A stretch of DNA of 47,459 nt from Carboxylicivirga fragile (GCA_025499625.1 JAFMVD010000046.1:1-47459), one strand, 5' to 3'; positions 9,878 through 18,628 are shown, counted from the first letter of the stretch. Notes: generated from the letters alone by a model not told the origin. Made by a program: numbers and translations.

Positions 9878-11215
9878 ATGAACTTAGAACGTTTTTTACT
9901 ACAGTTAGAACAGAATAATCCTGAAGAACCGGAATTTATTCAAGGGGTTCGTGAGTTTTTAAGTTCGGTTAATGAACGTATTAAAGATGATTTTCGCCTA
10001 GCTCATGCAGGTATTCTGGAGCGCATTACAGAACCCGATCGTGTGTTTGTATTTAAAGTGCCATGGTTAAACGATCAAGGTAAGGTGATGGTGAACCGAG
10101 GCTATCGGGTGCAGTACAATAATGCACTTGGTCCATATAAGGGAGGTTTGCGCTTTCATCCGGCACTCACGCTTGGTACGGTAAAGATGTTGGCCTTTGA
10201 GCAAGTATTTAAAAATAGCCTCACCTCTCTTTCTTTGGGTGGTGCTATGGGAGGTGCTAATTTCGACCCGAAGGGAAAATCCGAAGCGGAGATAATGCGT
10301 TTTTGCCAAAGCTTTGTATTGCAATTATGGGATTTATTGGGTTCCGATATGGACATACCTGGTGGAGATGTTGGCGTTGGTGGACGTGAAGTGGGTTATC
10401 TATTTGGGATGTACAAAAGGCTAACTCGTAAGCATAGTGCCGCATTTACGGGAAAAGGACCTGAATGGGGTGGTACAAGTTTGCGTGCTGAATCAACAGG
10501 TTATGGGGTTATCTATTTTCTGAATGCCATGCTTGCTGAGCACAATGATAGTATCGAAGGAAAAATAATTTCAGTTTCAGGATTTGGAAATGTGGCTTAT
10601 GGTGTCATTCGAAAAGCCAATGAGCTGGGGGCAAAAGTTGTGACACTTTCCGGACCAGATGGATATATTCACGATCCAGAAGGTATTACGGGAGATAAGT
10701 TAGATTATTTGGTGGAGCTAAGAGCTACCTCACAGGATCTGGTTCGGCCTTATTCCATTGAATATCCGGGTACAGCTTACTTCGAAGGAGAGAAGCCTTG
10801 GAATGTGCCATGTGATATAGCCATACCATGTGCTATTCAAAACGAAATTGGTGATAAGGAAGCTCGCCAGTTGATGGCTAATGATTGTAAGTATGTGGTT
10901 GAAGCCGCTGATAGGCCTTGCACATCGGATGCAATGGATTTATTTGATAACAACGGAATAGTATTGGCGCCGGGAAAGGCAGCTAATGCCGGAGGTGTTG
11001 CCGTATCGGCTTTGGAGTTGGCACAGAATACCATGAAGATGAATTGGAGTGATAAGGAAGTTGACCAACGCCTTAAAGATATTATGGAACGAATCTATCA
11101 GCAATGCCGTATTCATGGTGCTAAATCAGATGGAACAGTTAATTACCGCGATGGTGCTAATTTGGCATCATTCCATCGGGTAGCTGAAGCAATGATTGAT
11201 CAGGGGGCTGTTTAA
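9878..11215 (+). CDS. Glutamate dehydrogenase paralogue lacking the catalytic lysine
   Basis: 445 residues, collinear with GdhA over the full length. K88 (GPYKGGLRF), K112 (FKNSL), D164 (PGGDVGVGG), the nucleotide motif SGFGNVAYG and the C-terminal [16 protein letters not shown] are kept. The catalytic-lysine motif GGGKGGS is changed to GGAMGGA: the codon at 10247-10249 is ATG, giving Met124 where GdhA has K130. Further site changes are SDSSGY to SGPDGY and EGANMP to EAADRP. The frame is intact and otherwise well conserved, so it is probably a functional protein that no longer performs the standard reaction, or does so very poorly. As last gene of the receiver/ATP-grasp operon it may be a ligand-sensing partner, or a regulatory subunit mixing with GdhA. 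This role is inferred. Confidence 0.85.
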   Translation: MNLERFLLQLEQNNPEEPEFIQGVREFLSSVNERIKDDFRLAHAGILERITEPDRVFVFKVPWLNDQGKVMVNRGYRVQYNNALGPYKGGLRFHPALTLGTVKMLAFEQVFKNSLTSLSLGGAMGGANFDPKGKSEAEIMRFCQSFVLQLWDLLGSDMDIPGGDVGVGGREVGYLFGMYKRLTRKHSAAFTGKGPEWGGTSLRAESTGYGVIYFLNAMLAEHNDSIEGKIISVSGFGNVAYGVIRKANELGAKVVTLSGPDGYIHDPEGITGDKLDYLVELRATSQDLVRPYSIEYPGTAYFEGEKPWNVPCDIAIPCAIQNEIGDKEARQLMANDCKYVVEAADRPCTSDAMDLFDNNGIVLAPGKAANAGGVAVSALELAQNTMKMNWSDKEVDQRLKDIMERIYQQCRIHGAKSDGTVNYRDGANLASFHRVAEAMIDQGAV

Positions 11216-11430
11216 TTAATTTGAAGATTTGCCAATTCGTTAATTATTCAATGTGATAATGAGGTAATTTGAAGATTTACCAATGAGTTTATTTGGAGGT
11301 GGATTAATGCCTGCTCGGTGAGCTTGTCGAACCGTAGATGATATTATCGATGAATTAATTTACCATTGCACCATGCAAAAAGCCATCAGCCATAGCTGGA
11401 AGCTAGTAGCTAACCACTAGCAGCTAATAG
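11216..11430. repeat. Intergenic dispersed-repeat remnants
   Basis: The region holds AATTTGAAGATTTGCCAAT (11219-11237) and a near copy, AATTTGAAGATTTACCAAT (11266-11284), a direct repeat with one mismatch. It also has the stretch GGTGAGCTTGTCGAACCG (11317-11334) and an AGCT/CTAG-rich segment with many short palindromes (about 11388-11434). Such pieces often occur as many scattered copies in Bacteroidota genomes (recollection, not tested). No coding frame and no clear terminator for the upstream operon were seen. Confidence 0.5.
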
Positions 11431-11964
11431 CTAAAAAAGTTCCAGTTGATTTGAAAAGCCATGCGCCCCTTCCAATTGAAGTAATTTCTTTTTGGCAGGT
11501 AAGCCACCGGCATAACCGGTAAGTTCACCTTTACTGCCAATTATGCGATGACAAGGAACAATGATAGAAATAGCATTAGCACCATTGGCTGATGCTACGG
11601 CTCGAATGGCCTTTTCGTTTTTCAGTAGTTTTGAAAGACCAAGGTAGGATTGTGTTTGTCCAAAGGGAATTTGCATTAGTGCTTTCCAAACGCTTTGTTG
11701 AAAATCGCTTCCCACCAATTTTAATGGCAAATCAAAGGTGCTTCGCTCTTTTTTGAAATAGGCAGTGAGTTGCTCAACACACGCTTTGGTCAATTCTGTT
11801 TCGCCCTCCAAATATTCAGCTGATAAGCCTATGAGAATTCGTTTGTCGATGGCAGGACGCATTTTACGATGGCGCCAGTCGCAAATGCATAATTCTCCTT
11901 CGTAATCACCTATGATTAATTCCCCAACCGGGCTTTTGTAATATTGTATGAAGATGGTGTTCAT
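11431..11964 (-). CDS. ogt: Methylated-DNA--protein-cysteine methyltransferase
   Basis: A suicide repair protein that moves alkyl groups from O6-alkylguanine (and O4-alkylthymine) in DNA to its own cysteine. The 177 residues include the active-site motif VPCHRIIG (C138), preceded by RAVASANGANAI, which contains the helix-turn-helix asparagine region, and followed by GELTGYAGG. The N-terminal ribonuclease-H-like region is short and lacks an Ada-type zinc domain, which fits Ogt. The start codon overlaps the stop of the upstream zinc-ribbon gene in an ATGA (11961-11964), implying translational coupling. It is the last gene of a five-gene minus-strand run starting at 14936. Confidence 0.95.
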   Translation of the reverse strand: MNTIFIQYYKSPVGELIIGDYEGELCICDWRHRKMRPAIDKRILIGLSAEYLEGETELTKACVEQLTAYFKKERSTFDLPLKLVGSDFQQSVWKALMQIPFGQTQSYLGLSKLLKNEKAIRAVASANGANAISIIVPCHRIIGSKGELTGYAGGLPAKKKLLQLEGAHGFSNQLELF

Positions 11965-12347
11965 TTAATCAATAGGCTAAAAACTTTCCCAATCGTCTTC
12001 ACAACATTGTCTTTTTGTATGGCGTCCAACTCACCTTTATCTAACCATATGCCTTCGCAGATTGGGCAATGATCAATAATCACCTTTTTATCTCTGGCAT
12101 GTTCCACCTTACTCATTTTAGGATGCAGATTGCACGAGGGGCAGTGGAGTTTATCAAATTGGTCTTTCTTATTGGGAATCTTGCGAATTTCCACAATGGC
12201 CAGTTCTACAATGTTTTCAATTTGTTCCAATTCATCTTTATCGAACCAGGTACCTCCGCAACTGGGGCAGTTATCAACTTGAATGGAACAGGTTAAATCT
12301 TTAAGAGCTTCTTCTTTGAGGGGTGTTACACATCTTGGGCAATCCAT
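11961..12347 (-). CDS. Duplicated TFIIB-type zinc-ribbon protein
   Basis: 128 residues containing two copies of a short zinc-ribbon unit: CPRC then DNCPSCGGTWFDKDELEQI, and CPSC then DHCPICEGIWLDKGELDAI. Each has two CxxC pairs followed by the W-[FL]-D-K-[DG]-E-L signature of the zf-TFIIB family. Bacterial members are small cytoplasmic proteins without an established role; metal binding by the eight cysteines is the safe prediction. Its TGA overlaps the ogt start. A functional link to alkylation repair is suggested only by that coupling. A basic segment joins the two units. Confidence 0.85.
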   Translation of the reverse strand: MDCPRCVTPLKEEALKDLTCSIQVDNCPSCGGTWFDKDELEQIENIVELAIVEIRKIPNKKDQFDKLHCPSCNLHPKMSKVEHARDKKVIIDHCPICEGIWLDKGELDAIQKDNVVKTIGKVFSLLIK

Positions 12348-12394
12348 ATGTTTTGAATTTATTTAAGCGTAATGAATAGTAAAGATAATAGAAT

Positions 12395-12955
12395 CTATTG
12401 TTCCTTAAATAATCGCATTGCTTCCAAATAGTTCTCAGCACCTTCAGCTGTCATATTGTAAATAAAGCCATTTAACTCAGGATGGTTTTGGTTGATCCAG
12501 TTCACCAAGGTATCGCGATTTTGAGTCCATCTTGCTGTATCAAAATAAACATTCTCCGTGGTGTGTATTTTGCTAATTTTATTTTTATCGAAGTAAAATG
12601 TTGTTTTGTAGATGCTTGCACTGTCCTGCAAAAAAGTAATTCGCTTGCAGTTTTTAGAAATAGTGGTGTTAATACCATTCTTTGTTTCCTGAATATGCAA
12701 TAGGTGGTAGTAGGGAGAAAATACCGAGTCCCATTGAAAAAATGTATGAAACTGCTCTTTGCCCTTGAGTATGGTATATTCTTGTTCTGACATTAGAATG
12801 GAGTCAGACATGAGTTGATCGAGATTATGGTAATTAGCTTCATTTAGCGAATGAATGTACAAGCGAACACTTCGCTCATTGGCATTCTCTTTTGTGAAAC
12901 TTTGGCAACCGAGTATTAGTGTTAAGGCAATAAAAATAAACGCTTTGTAGTTCAT
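12395..12955 (-). CDS. Hypothetical lipoprotein, possibly NTF2/SnoaL-like
   Basis: 186 residues beginning with a lipoprotein signal peptide; the lipobox LILGC places the acylated cysteine at residue 17. After it the sequence SVRLYIHSLNEANYHNLDQLMSDSI resembles the first helices of SnoaL/NTF2-like cone folds, and KEQFHTFFQWDSVF fits the following segment. I cannot name a family with certainty and no catalytic motif is visible. It lies 47 bases upstream of the zinc-ribbon gene and 24 bases downstream of the Nim/GNAT fusion, so it is probably expressed with them. It is likely anchored in the cell envelope facing the periplasm or the surface. Confidence 0.7.
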   Translation of the reverse strand: MNYKAFIFIALTLILGCQSFTKENANERSVRLYIHSLNEANYHNLDQLMSDSILMSEQEYTILKGKEQFHTFFQWDSVFSPYYHLLHIQETKNGINTTISKNCKRITFLQDSASIYKTTFYFDKNKISKIHTTENVYFDTARWTQNRDTLVNWINQNHPELNGFIYNMTAEGAENYLEAMRLFKEQ

Positions 12956-12979
12956 AATTTCGGGTTTAGTTTAGTGTTT

Positions 12980-14002
12980 TTAATGTAAATCGTTTTCAAC
13001 AATGGCGTAGTGATAGTTGTCTTTCCATTCACCTCTAATGGGTAAAATTTTTCTTCGCAAGCCTTCTCTTGTCATACCTGCTTTTTCCAGCACCTTTATT
13101 GAAGCCATATTTTCTGTTGCCACACCAGCTTCAATTTTATGCAAGTTTAGATATTTAAATCCATAATTAATTAGGGCCTTGGCAAGCTCAGTGGCATATC
13201 CTTTGTTCCAGAATTCAGGTAAAAGGTTGTAATATATTTCGCCTAGCTTAAATCGGTCGGCCGAGAGATTTATGCCAGCTTCTCCAATGAAACGGTTGTC
13301 TGATTTTAAGCGAATGCACCAATGTATATGCTTGCGAGGAACTTGTTTTTGAGCCTCAAGGCTAGTGTTAATTAGCTTTTCACTTATTCGAATGTTTTCA
13401 GGAATACCCAGTGTATTGTATCTATCTACTTCTGGTAAACTATGAAGAGTATGGATATGATCTACATCATTTAAACTAATCTCATTTAAGTCTAATCGTT
13501 TTGATTCTATTGAATGCAAAATGTACTTGTTTGCTTCTTCCCAGTTACTCGATTGTTTTCCCGAAAGTTGGGTGATATTTAATTTGAGGATAGTAAGCGC
13601 ATCAATATGTTTAGGATTAAATATTGAAATGGATTCGGCGCCATGCTGTTGCATGATGATATTAAGCGCATCTTCCTTCTGTTTGGCAACTGTTAGTAGT
13701 TCAATATTGCCATAACCAAGTATTGATTGGTAAGTAGTGGCCCATTTGCAGGCAATTTGGTTTTTCACTAAGCTTACGCTTTGATCAATTTCGAAGCAGA
13801 CATGAGGATTCTTTCGGAGTACATCCAACTTTTTACCTTTGTTGGCTGAATGAATGTATATGGTGTTTTCGCTGTAGCCATAATTGAAAGGCAATAGGTA
13901 CGGTTTCTCTCCATCTAACATGGCAATTCTGCAGATGGTTGAGCTTTGCAATATGTTTTCGATTACTGCCTTATCTTTAATTTCTTGATTGGCTTTTTGC
14001 AT
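12980..14002 (-). CDS. Nim-like flavin-binding domain fused to GNAT acetyltransferase
   Basis: A two-domain cytoplasmic protein of 340 residues. Residues 1-150 resemble the pyridoxamine 5'-phosphate oxidase-like split barrel of the Nim group (ICRIAMLDGEKPYLLPFNYGY, IYIHSANKGKKLDVLRKNP, CKWATTYQSILGYGN). Members bind flavin and some reduce nitro groups. Residues 168-338 are a RimJ/RimL-type GNAT domain: IHWCIRLKSDNRFIGEAGI, the acetyl-CoA loop NKGYATELA (266-274), ATENMASIKVLEKAGM and YAIVEND. Each half is normally a stand-alone protein. The reading frame is continuous across the junction (150-168), so the fusion is real in this sequence. The substrate is unknown. The gene starts 10 bases after the esterase stop. 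Confidence 0.85.
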   Translation of the reverse strand: MQKANQEIKDKAVIENILQSSTICRIAMLDGEKPYLLPFNYGYSENTIYIHSANKGKKLDVLRKNPHVCFEIDQSVSLVKNQIACKWATTYQSILGYGNIELLTVAKQKEDALNIIMQQHGAESISIFNPKHIDALTILKLNITQLSGKQSSNWEEANKYILHSIESKRLDLNEISLNDVDHIHTLHSLPEVDRYNTLGIPENIRISEKLINTSLEAQKQVPRKHIHWCIRLKSDNRFIGEAGINLSADRFKLGEIYYNLLPEFWNKGYATELAKALINYGFKYLNLHKIEAGVATENMASIKVLEKAGMTREGLRRKILPIRGEWKDNYHYAIVENDLH

Positions 14003-14012
14003 AGTTTTTAAA

Positions 14013-14936
14013 CTATTTGGAATTTGAATTTAAAAGCAGATTCATTTCCTCCGCCATTCTTAATCCAAGATGGATGTAGCCTTCACTATTATAATGCCAT
14101 GGATCGGAGTATTTGTAGTAGCGCGTATCTCTTATTATGGCTGCGTTAATATCGTTGTTTACGAATTTTTCCTGAGCATATTGCACGAGTTCTCCGTAGG
14201 GCCAAACCTTACCGTTTTCATCGTTCCACGAATCTGATATTTTGCCAATTACTATTGGAAGGTCATTACTGTGTAAGCTCGCTCTAATTAAATCCATCAG
14301 GCGTTTAAGATTAGCGTGATAGCGTAATGCAATGTCTTCCGTCACATCGGCATCGCTCTCGCCTTGCATCCATAATATTCCACTAGGAATAAGTTTATCA
14401 ACTTTACCATCATTATTGATGTCGCTATTCGTAAAAGCATTTTTAAGGGTGGTCAGAAAATGATTGTATTGATTAATGCCGATTTTACCTTTAAAATCAG
14501 GTTCCCAACATCCAAATTGTCGCGTAGCTACACTGTCAATGGAACTGCCTCCTTTTGAATATTTTATGATGGCTATTTTATCGTTTGGATAGAGTTGTTT
14601 GAGCTTATAGGCAAACGATAATTCAAGCCCAAAACGTTCTGAATAAGTATTCTTCTTACCATCGGATGAAAAGCCTACTCCATGTCCTGTTTGCAGAGGC
14701 GCCCAAATTCCCAGACCTCCATCGGGCATGTCATCACCCATGCTATTGCCATGGAAAATATATACATCATCTAATTGCTGCAATAAAGAATCAGGTAAGT
14801 CTTTGTTGTAACCGTAACCATCCATGTTGGATTGCCCTCCCAAGTAAAATACTTTGTAGGTATCGCCCTTTCCCTTGGCACTTGTAGCTGAACTAATAAT
14901 GAATAAAGCAGCAATAATTGTTAAGACAGATTTCAT
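14013..14936 (-). CDS. Secreted sialate O-acetylesterase-like SGNH esterase
   Basis: 307 residues with an N-terminal signal peptide (about 1-20, ending in SATSA). The first SGNH block is GGQSNMDGYG (nucleophile S36), a later block is WMQGESDADV, and the C-terminal DPWHYNSEGYIHLG supplies the Asp and His. This matches the SASA/carbohydrate-esterase family 6 group, which removes acetyl groups from sialic acid or xylan-like sugars. The substrate cannot be read from the sequence. A DINNDGKVD stretch looks like a calcium-binding loop. It is the first gene of the five-gene minus-strand run, which otherwise encodes unrelated functions, so a shared pathway is doubtful. Confidence 0.85.
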   Translation of the reverse strand: MKSVLTIIAALFIISSATSAKGKGDTYKVFYLGGQSNMDGYGYNKDLPDSLLQQLDDVYIFHGNSMGDDMPDGGLGIWAPLQTGHGVGFSSDGKKNTYSERFGLELSFAYKLKQLYPNDKIAIIKYSKGGSSIDSVATRQFGCWEPDFKGKIGINQYNHFLTTLKNAFTNSDINNDGKVDKLIPSGILWMQGESDADVTEDIALRYHANLKRLMDLIRASLHSNDLPIVIGKISDSWNDENGKVWPYGELVQYAQEKFVNNDINAAIIRDTRYYKYSDPWHYNSEGYIHLGLRMAEEMNLLLNSNSK

Positions 14937-14964
14937 TTCGACTTGAGTTATAATATGTTCATAT

Positions 14965-15004
14965 AAAAAGAGATTACTCCTCCTGAAAGGTAATAATCTC
15001 TTTT
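14965..15004 (-). terminator. Terminator behind the S9 peptidase gene
   Basis: An 11-bp perfect stem, AAAAGAGATTA (14966-14976) with TAATCTCTTTT (14994-15004). On the minus strand it follows the peptidase stop at 15032 and ends in T-rich sequence. It separates that gene from the esterase operon. Confidence 0.75.
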
Positions 15005-15031
15005 GTGATTCAATTCAAATAATAGGAATTA

Positions 15032-17209
15032 TTAGTCTTCCTGACTCTCTAACATGATCATGAAAGCATATTCCATGGCTGTTTCCTTGTAACGTTTAAA
15101 ACGCCCTGAAGCACCGCCATGACCAGCTTCCATATTGGTGTGCATCATCAGAATATTATTATCTGTTTTATTGGCACGTAATTTAGCTATCCACTTGGCA
15201 GGTTCCCAATATTGTACTTGCGAATCAAACAAGCCAGTTGTAATCAATAAATGTGGATAAGCCTTTGCTTCAACATTATCGTATGGCGAATATGACAACA
15301 TATAATCGTAAGCATCCTTGTTTTTAGGATTACCCCATTCGTCAAACTCGTTGGTTGTTAGTGGAATGGTTTCGTCAAGCATAGTAGATACCACATCAAC
15401 AAAAGGTACGGCTGCAATGGCGCCATTGAATAATTCTGGAGCCATATTTACAACAGCACCCATCAATAATCCACCGGCGCTTCCACCCATGGCATACATG
15501 TGTTTCGATGTAGTGTAGTTTTCCTTCACCAAATACTGACCAACATCAATGTAATCGTTGAAGGTGTTCATCTTGTTCATCATCTTGCCATCGTCGTACC
15601 AGTGACGTCCCAAAGCTTGGCTACCTCTAATGTGGGCAATAGCATAAACAAATCCTCGGTCTAATAAGCTAAGGCGAGTAGAGCTGAACCAAGGATCCAT
15701 TGTTGCGCCGTACGATCCATACGCATATAATAAAAGTGGCGCTTTGCCATTCTTTTTAAGACCTTTTTTATACACCAATGAGATTGGTACTTTCTTACCA
15801 TCGCGAGCCGGAGCGAATAAGCGTTCAGTAATGTATTCATCTGGATTATGACCGCCAATTACTTCCTGAACCTTTTTTACTTCTTTGGTTTTGTTCGCCA
15901 TGTCGTAATCGATGGTTGAAGATGGTGTGGTCATTGAGCTATAACCAAATCGTAAAGTCTCGGTATTGAATTCCGTATTGGTGCTGATGTAGGCCACATA
16001 AGCCGTTTCGTCAAATTCCAAATAATGCTCATCCTTATTGGTTTGATTGATAATACGAATGTGCGTGAGTGCATTTGAACGTTCACTTAAAACTAAATAG
16101 TTCTTAAATAACTCGATCCCATCCAACAAAACATCTTCACGATGTGGAATCACTTCTTTCCAGTTTTCTATGTTGGTTTCGTTGACTGGTGTTTCCATCA
16201 ATCGGAAATTTACCGCATCTTTATTGGTAAGAATGTAGAATTTATCTTCGAAATGCTCAATGCTATATTCGTGCACATCTTCACGGGGGGTAAACTGACG
16301 GAATTCTCCCTTAGGGTTGTTGGCTGCCAATATCTGGTAATCGGAAGCTAAGGTGCTGCTTTCTCCAATTATGATATATTGATCTGATTTTGATTTGTCA
16401 ACACCAATGTAGTACGAAGGGTCTTTTTCGTGGTAAACCATCACATCTTCGTCAAGAGAAGTAGCCAATTCATGTCGCCAAATTTTCTCTGACAATAAGG
16501 AAACCTTATTTTTAGTTGTATAAAAGAAGGTGCGATTATCGTTTGCCCAGGCTCCACCCGCTTGACAGTTCGGAATTTCATCAGCTAAGAATTCACCTGT
16601 TTCTAAGTTTAGAAAACGCATGGTATACACACGGCGACTGACCGTATCTTCGCCAAAAGCTAATATTTTATTATCGGGACTAATACGTATACCTGAAGCT
16701 GCATAATAGGTGTATCCTTCTGCTAAAGTGTTCACGTCTAAATAAACCTCCTCTGGATTATCCAATGTTTTAGCTTTTCGACAATACAGAGGATACTCCT
16801 TGCCATCAGCGTACTTACTGTAGTACCAGTAGCCGTTTTTGAAGTAGGGTGCCGATTCATCATCCTTTTTAATGCGGCCAACAATTTCGTCGAACAACTC
16901 TGTTTGCAAAGTCTCGGTTTTCGACATTACCGTTTTTAAGTAGGCATTTTCCTCTTCCAGATAGTTCCATACTTTTTGCGTTTGTTCATCTTTTTCTTCC
17001 GCATTCTTTTGTTCATCAGTTAGGCGCATCCAAAAATATGGATCTACACGCGTATGCTCGTGTATGGTTAATACAGAATCTTTTATTTCGGCCACTGGTG
17101 CTGTTGGCAGATTATCAGGCATTAAATTCATTTTCGGTTTTGTGTTTTGACAGGCTCCGAGCAGTAGGGTAAGTGCCAAAAGCGCTGAAAGTGAGGTGTA
17201 GATCTTCAT
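15032..17209 (-). CDS. ptrB: Oligopeptidase B-like prolyl oligopeptidase (S9A), lipoprotein
   Basis: 725 residues. The N-terminus is a lipoprotein signal (LLLGAC, Cys20), so the enzyme acts in the envelope rather than the cytosol, unlike E. coli oligopeptidase B. A seven-bladed propeller (about 75-455) precedes the alpha/beta-hydrolase domain. The catalytic Ser577 sits in MGGSAGG, Asp662 in TTGLFDSQV and His697 in MEAGHGG. These motifs and the length fit oligopeptidase B, which cuts short peptides after Arg or Lys. The gene has its own terminator and a candidate promoter, and diverges from an M14 peptidase gene. The pair probably contributes to peptide use. Confidence 0.93.
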   Translation of the reverse strand: MKIYTSLSALLALTLLLGACQNTKPKMNLMPDNLPTAPVAEIKDSVLTIHEHTRVDPYFWMRLTDEQKNAEEKDEQTQKVWNYLEEENAYLKTVMSKTETLQTELFDEIVGRIKKDDESAPYFKNGYWYYSKYADGKEYPLYCRKAKTLDNPEEVYLDVNTLAEGYTYYAASGIRISPDNKILAFGEDTVSRRVYTMRFLNLETGEFLADEIPNCQAGGAWANDNRTFFYTTKNKVSLLSEKIWRHELATSLDEDVMVYHEKDPSYYIGVDKSKSDQYIIIGESSTLASDYQILAANNPKGEFRQFTPREDVHEYSIEHFEDKFYILTNKDAVNFRLMETPVNETNIENWKEVIPHREDVLLDGIELFKNYLVLSERSNALTHIRIINQTNKDEHYLEFDETAYVAYISTNTEFNTETLRFGYSSMTTPSSTIDYDMANKTKEVKKVQEVIGGHNPDEYITERLFAPARDGKKVPISLVYKKGLKKNGKAPLLLYAYGSYGATMDPWFSSTRLSLLDRGFVYAIAHIRGSQALGRHWYDDGKMMNKMNTFNDYIDVGQYLVKENYTTSKHMYAMGGSAGGLLMGAVVNMAPELFNGAIAAVPFVDVVSTMLDETIPLTTNEFDEWGNPKNKDAYDYMLSYSPYDNVEAKAYPHLLITTGLFDSQVQYWEPAKWIAKLRANKTDNNILMMHTNMEAGHGGASGRFKRYKETAMEYAFMIMLESQED

Positions 17210-17237
17210 TATTGATGTTTTATGTGTTTAGAAAAAC

Positions 17238-17245
17238 TAAAGATA
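17238..17245 (-). promoter_or_regulatory. Candidate -7 box for the S9 peptidase gene
   Basis: On the minus strand TATCTTTA matches seven of eight consensus positions, with a TTTT about 20 nt upstream as a -33-like element. It lies about 30 bases before the start codon. Confidence 0.4.
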
Positions 17246-17333
17246 GTGATTGGTGGGAGAATTAAAAAATGAGGAATTTTGTTTCCGTTGTTAAAATTAT
17301 CTGAAGAAATATGTTTTAAAATTCTATTTAGTT

Positions 17334-17341
17334 TATGTTTG
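17334..17341 (+). promoter_or_regulatory. Candidate -7 box for the M14 peptidase gene
   Basis: TATGTTTG is a perfect TAnnTTTG match 25 bases before the start codon at 17366. A TTTT (17314-17317) lies about 16 nt upstream in place of the -33 TTTG. Confidence 0.5.
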
Positions 17342-17365
17342 TTGAAACATTAAAACTATCAACAA

Positions 17366-18496
17366 ATGAGCTTAAGTATCTCCTCCACTTTTGACGCTGG
17401 AAACATTGAGGTTATCAATGCTGAGAACCCTGAAAACATACAATTAAATATCCGTAAGGATTCCAACTCTGATTTCTTACAATGGTTTTATTTTAGAGTA
17501 CAAGGTGCTAAAGATCAGGCTTGCCACTTGGATTTATTAAATGCTGGAGAAGCTGCTTATCCTGAGGGATGGGAGAATTATCAGGCCAGAGCCTCTTACG
17601 ATCGTGAAACATGGTTTCAGATACCTACCACATACAAGGATGGAGTGCTTGGCATGGATTTAACGCCAGAATTTGATTCGGTATATATTGCCTATTTTGC
17701 GCCTTTCTCATACGAGCAACATTTGGATTTGGTAAACAATGCACAGCAATCTCCATTGTGCGAATTGGAAACAATTGGGCAAACAATTGAAGGTAGACCT
17801 ATTGATTTTCTTCGGATGGGAGATGGGGATGCATCAAAGAAGAAGTTATGGGTGATTGCCCGTCAACATCCAGGTGAAACAATGGCAGAATGGTTCATGC
17901 TTGGTCTCATCAGCCGTTTGTTGGATGAGGAAGATCCTTCATCTGTGTCTTTGTTATCTAAAGCGAATCTCTATTTGATTCCTAATATGAACATTGATGG
18001 TAGTATTTTGGGTAACCTAAGAGTGAATGCCAAGGGCGTTAATCTTAATAGAGAATGGGCCACGCCAAGTATTGAGAATAGTCCACAGGTATACTATGCT
18101 AAAGAAAAGATGCGAGAAATTGGCATGGACTTTTGCTTGGATGTACATGGTGATGAAGGTTTACCATATGTATTTATATCGGGAATTGAAGGTATTCCAT
18201 CTTGGGATAAGCAATTAAGTGACCTGACAAATAGTTTTATGGATAAGTGGAAGGCTGCCAGTCCAGATATGCAAGATAAATTTGGTTACCCAAAGAATGA
18301 CCCGGGAAAAGCTAATTTGATGATCTGCTCTAAGAATCTGGGAGAAGAGTTTCACTGTTTATCGCAGACTTTAGAGATGCCATTTAAGCAAAATGACAAT
18401 ATACCTGATCCGTTTTTTGGTTGGTCAAGTGAGCGATCTGTAAAGTTGGGAGAATCATTGGTGAATACTTTATTGGGTATCGTAGATGACTTATAA
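17366..18496 (+). CDS. M14-family zinc carboxypeptidase, cytosolic carboxypeptidase-like
   Basis: 376 residues without a signal peptide. Residues 1-130 form the beta-rich M14_N-type domain that precedes the catalytic domain in cytosolic carboxypeptidase relatives (FLQWFYFRVQGA, then YIAYFAPFSYEQH). The zinc ligands are visible as H168 and E171 in RQHPGETMAEW and H261 in LDVHGDEG. Substrate-site sequence appears in NMNIDGSILGNLRVN and VNLNREW. The catalytic Glu is probably in QTLEMPF near residue 342. Bacterial members remove C-terminal residues from peptides; the substrate is unknown. It diverges from the S9 peptidase gene. Confidence 0.9.
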   Translation: MSLSISSTFDAGNIEVINAENPENIQLNIRKDSNSDFLQWFYFRVQGAKDQACHLDLLNAGEAAYPEGWENYQARASYDRETWFQIPTTYKDGVLGMDLTPEFDSVYIAYFAPFSYEQHLDLVNNAQQSPLCELETIGQTIEGRPIDFLRMGDGDASKKKLWVIARQHPGETMAEWFMLGLISRLLDEEDPSSVSLLSKANLYLIPNMNIDGSILGNLRVNAKGVNLNREWATPSIENSPQVYYAKEKMREIGMDFCLDVHGDEGLPYVFISGIEGIPSWDKQLSDLTNSFMDKWKAASPDMQDKFGYPKNDPGKANLMICSKNLGEEFHCLSQTLEMPFKQNDNIPDPFFGWSSERSVKLGESLVNTLLGIVDDL

Positions 18497-18628
18497 ATGA
18501 ATAAATTAATCGATTTAAATGCGCTAAAGTGTCTTTATTATTGGGATAGAAAGACAAATCGACCCAATTTTGGTGTTATTTTATTTACGTGATTTTATCG
18601 TAAAACGTATTTTATTTAAAAAATGGCT

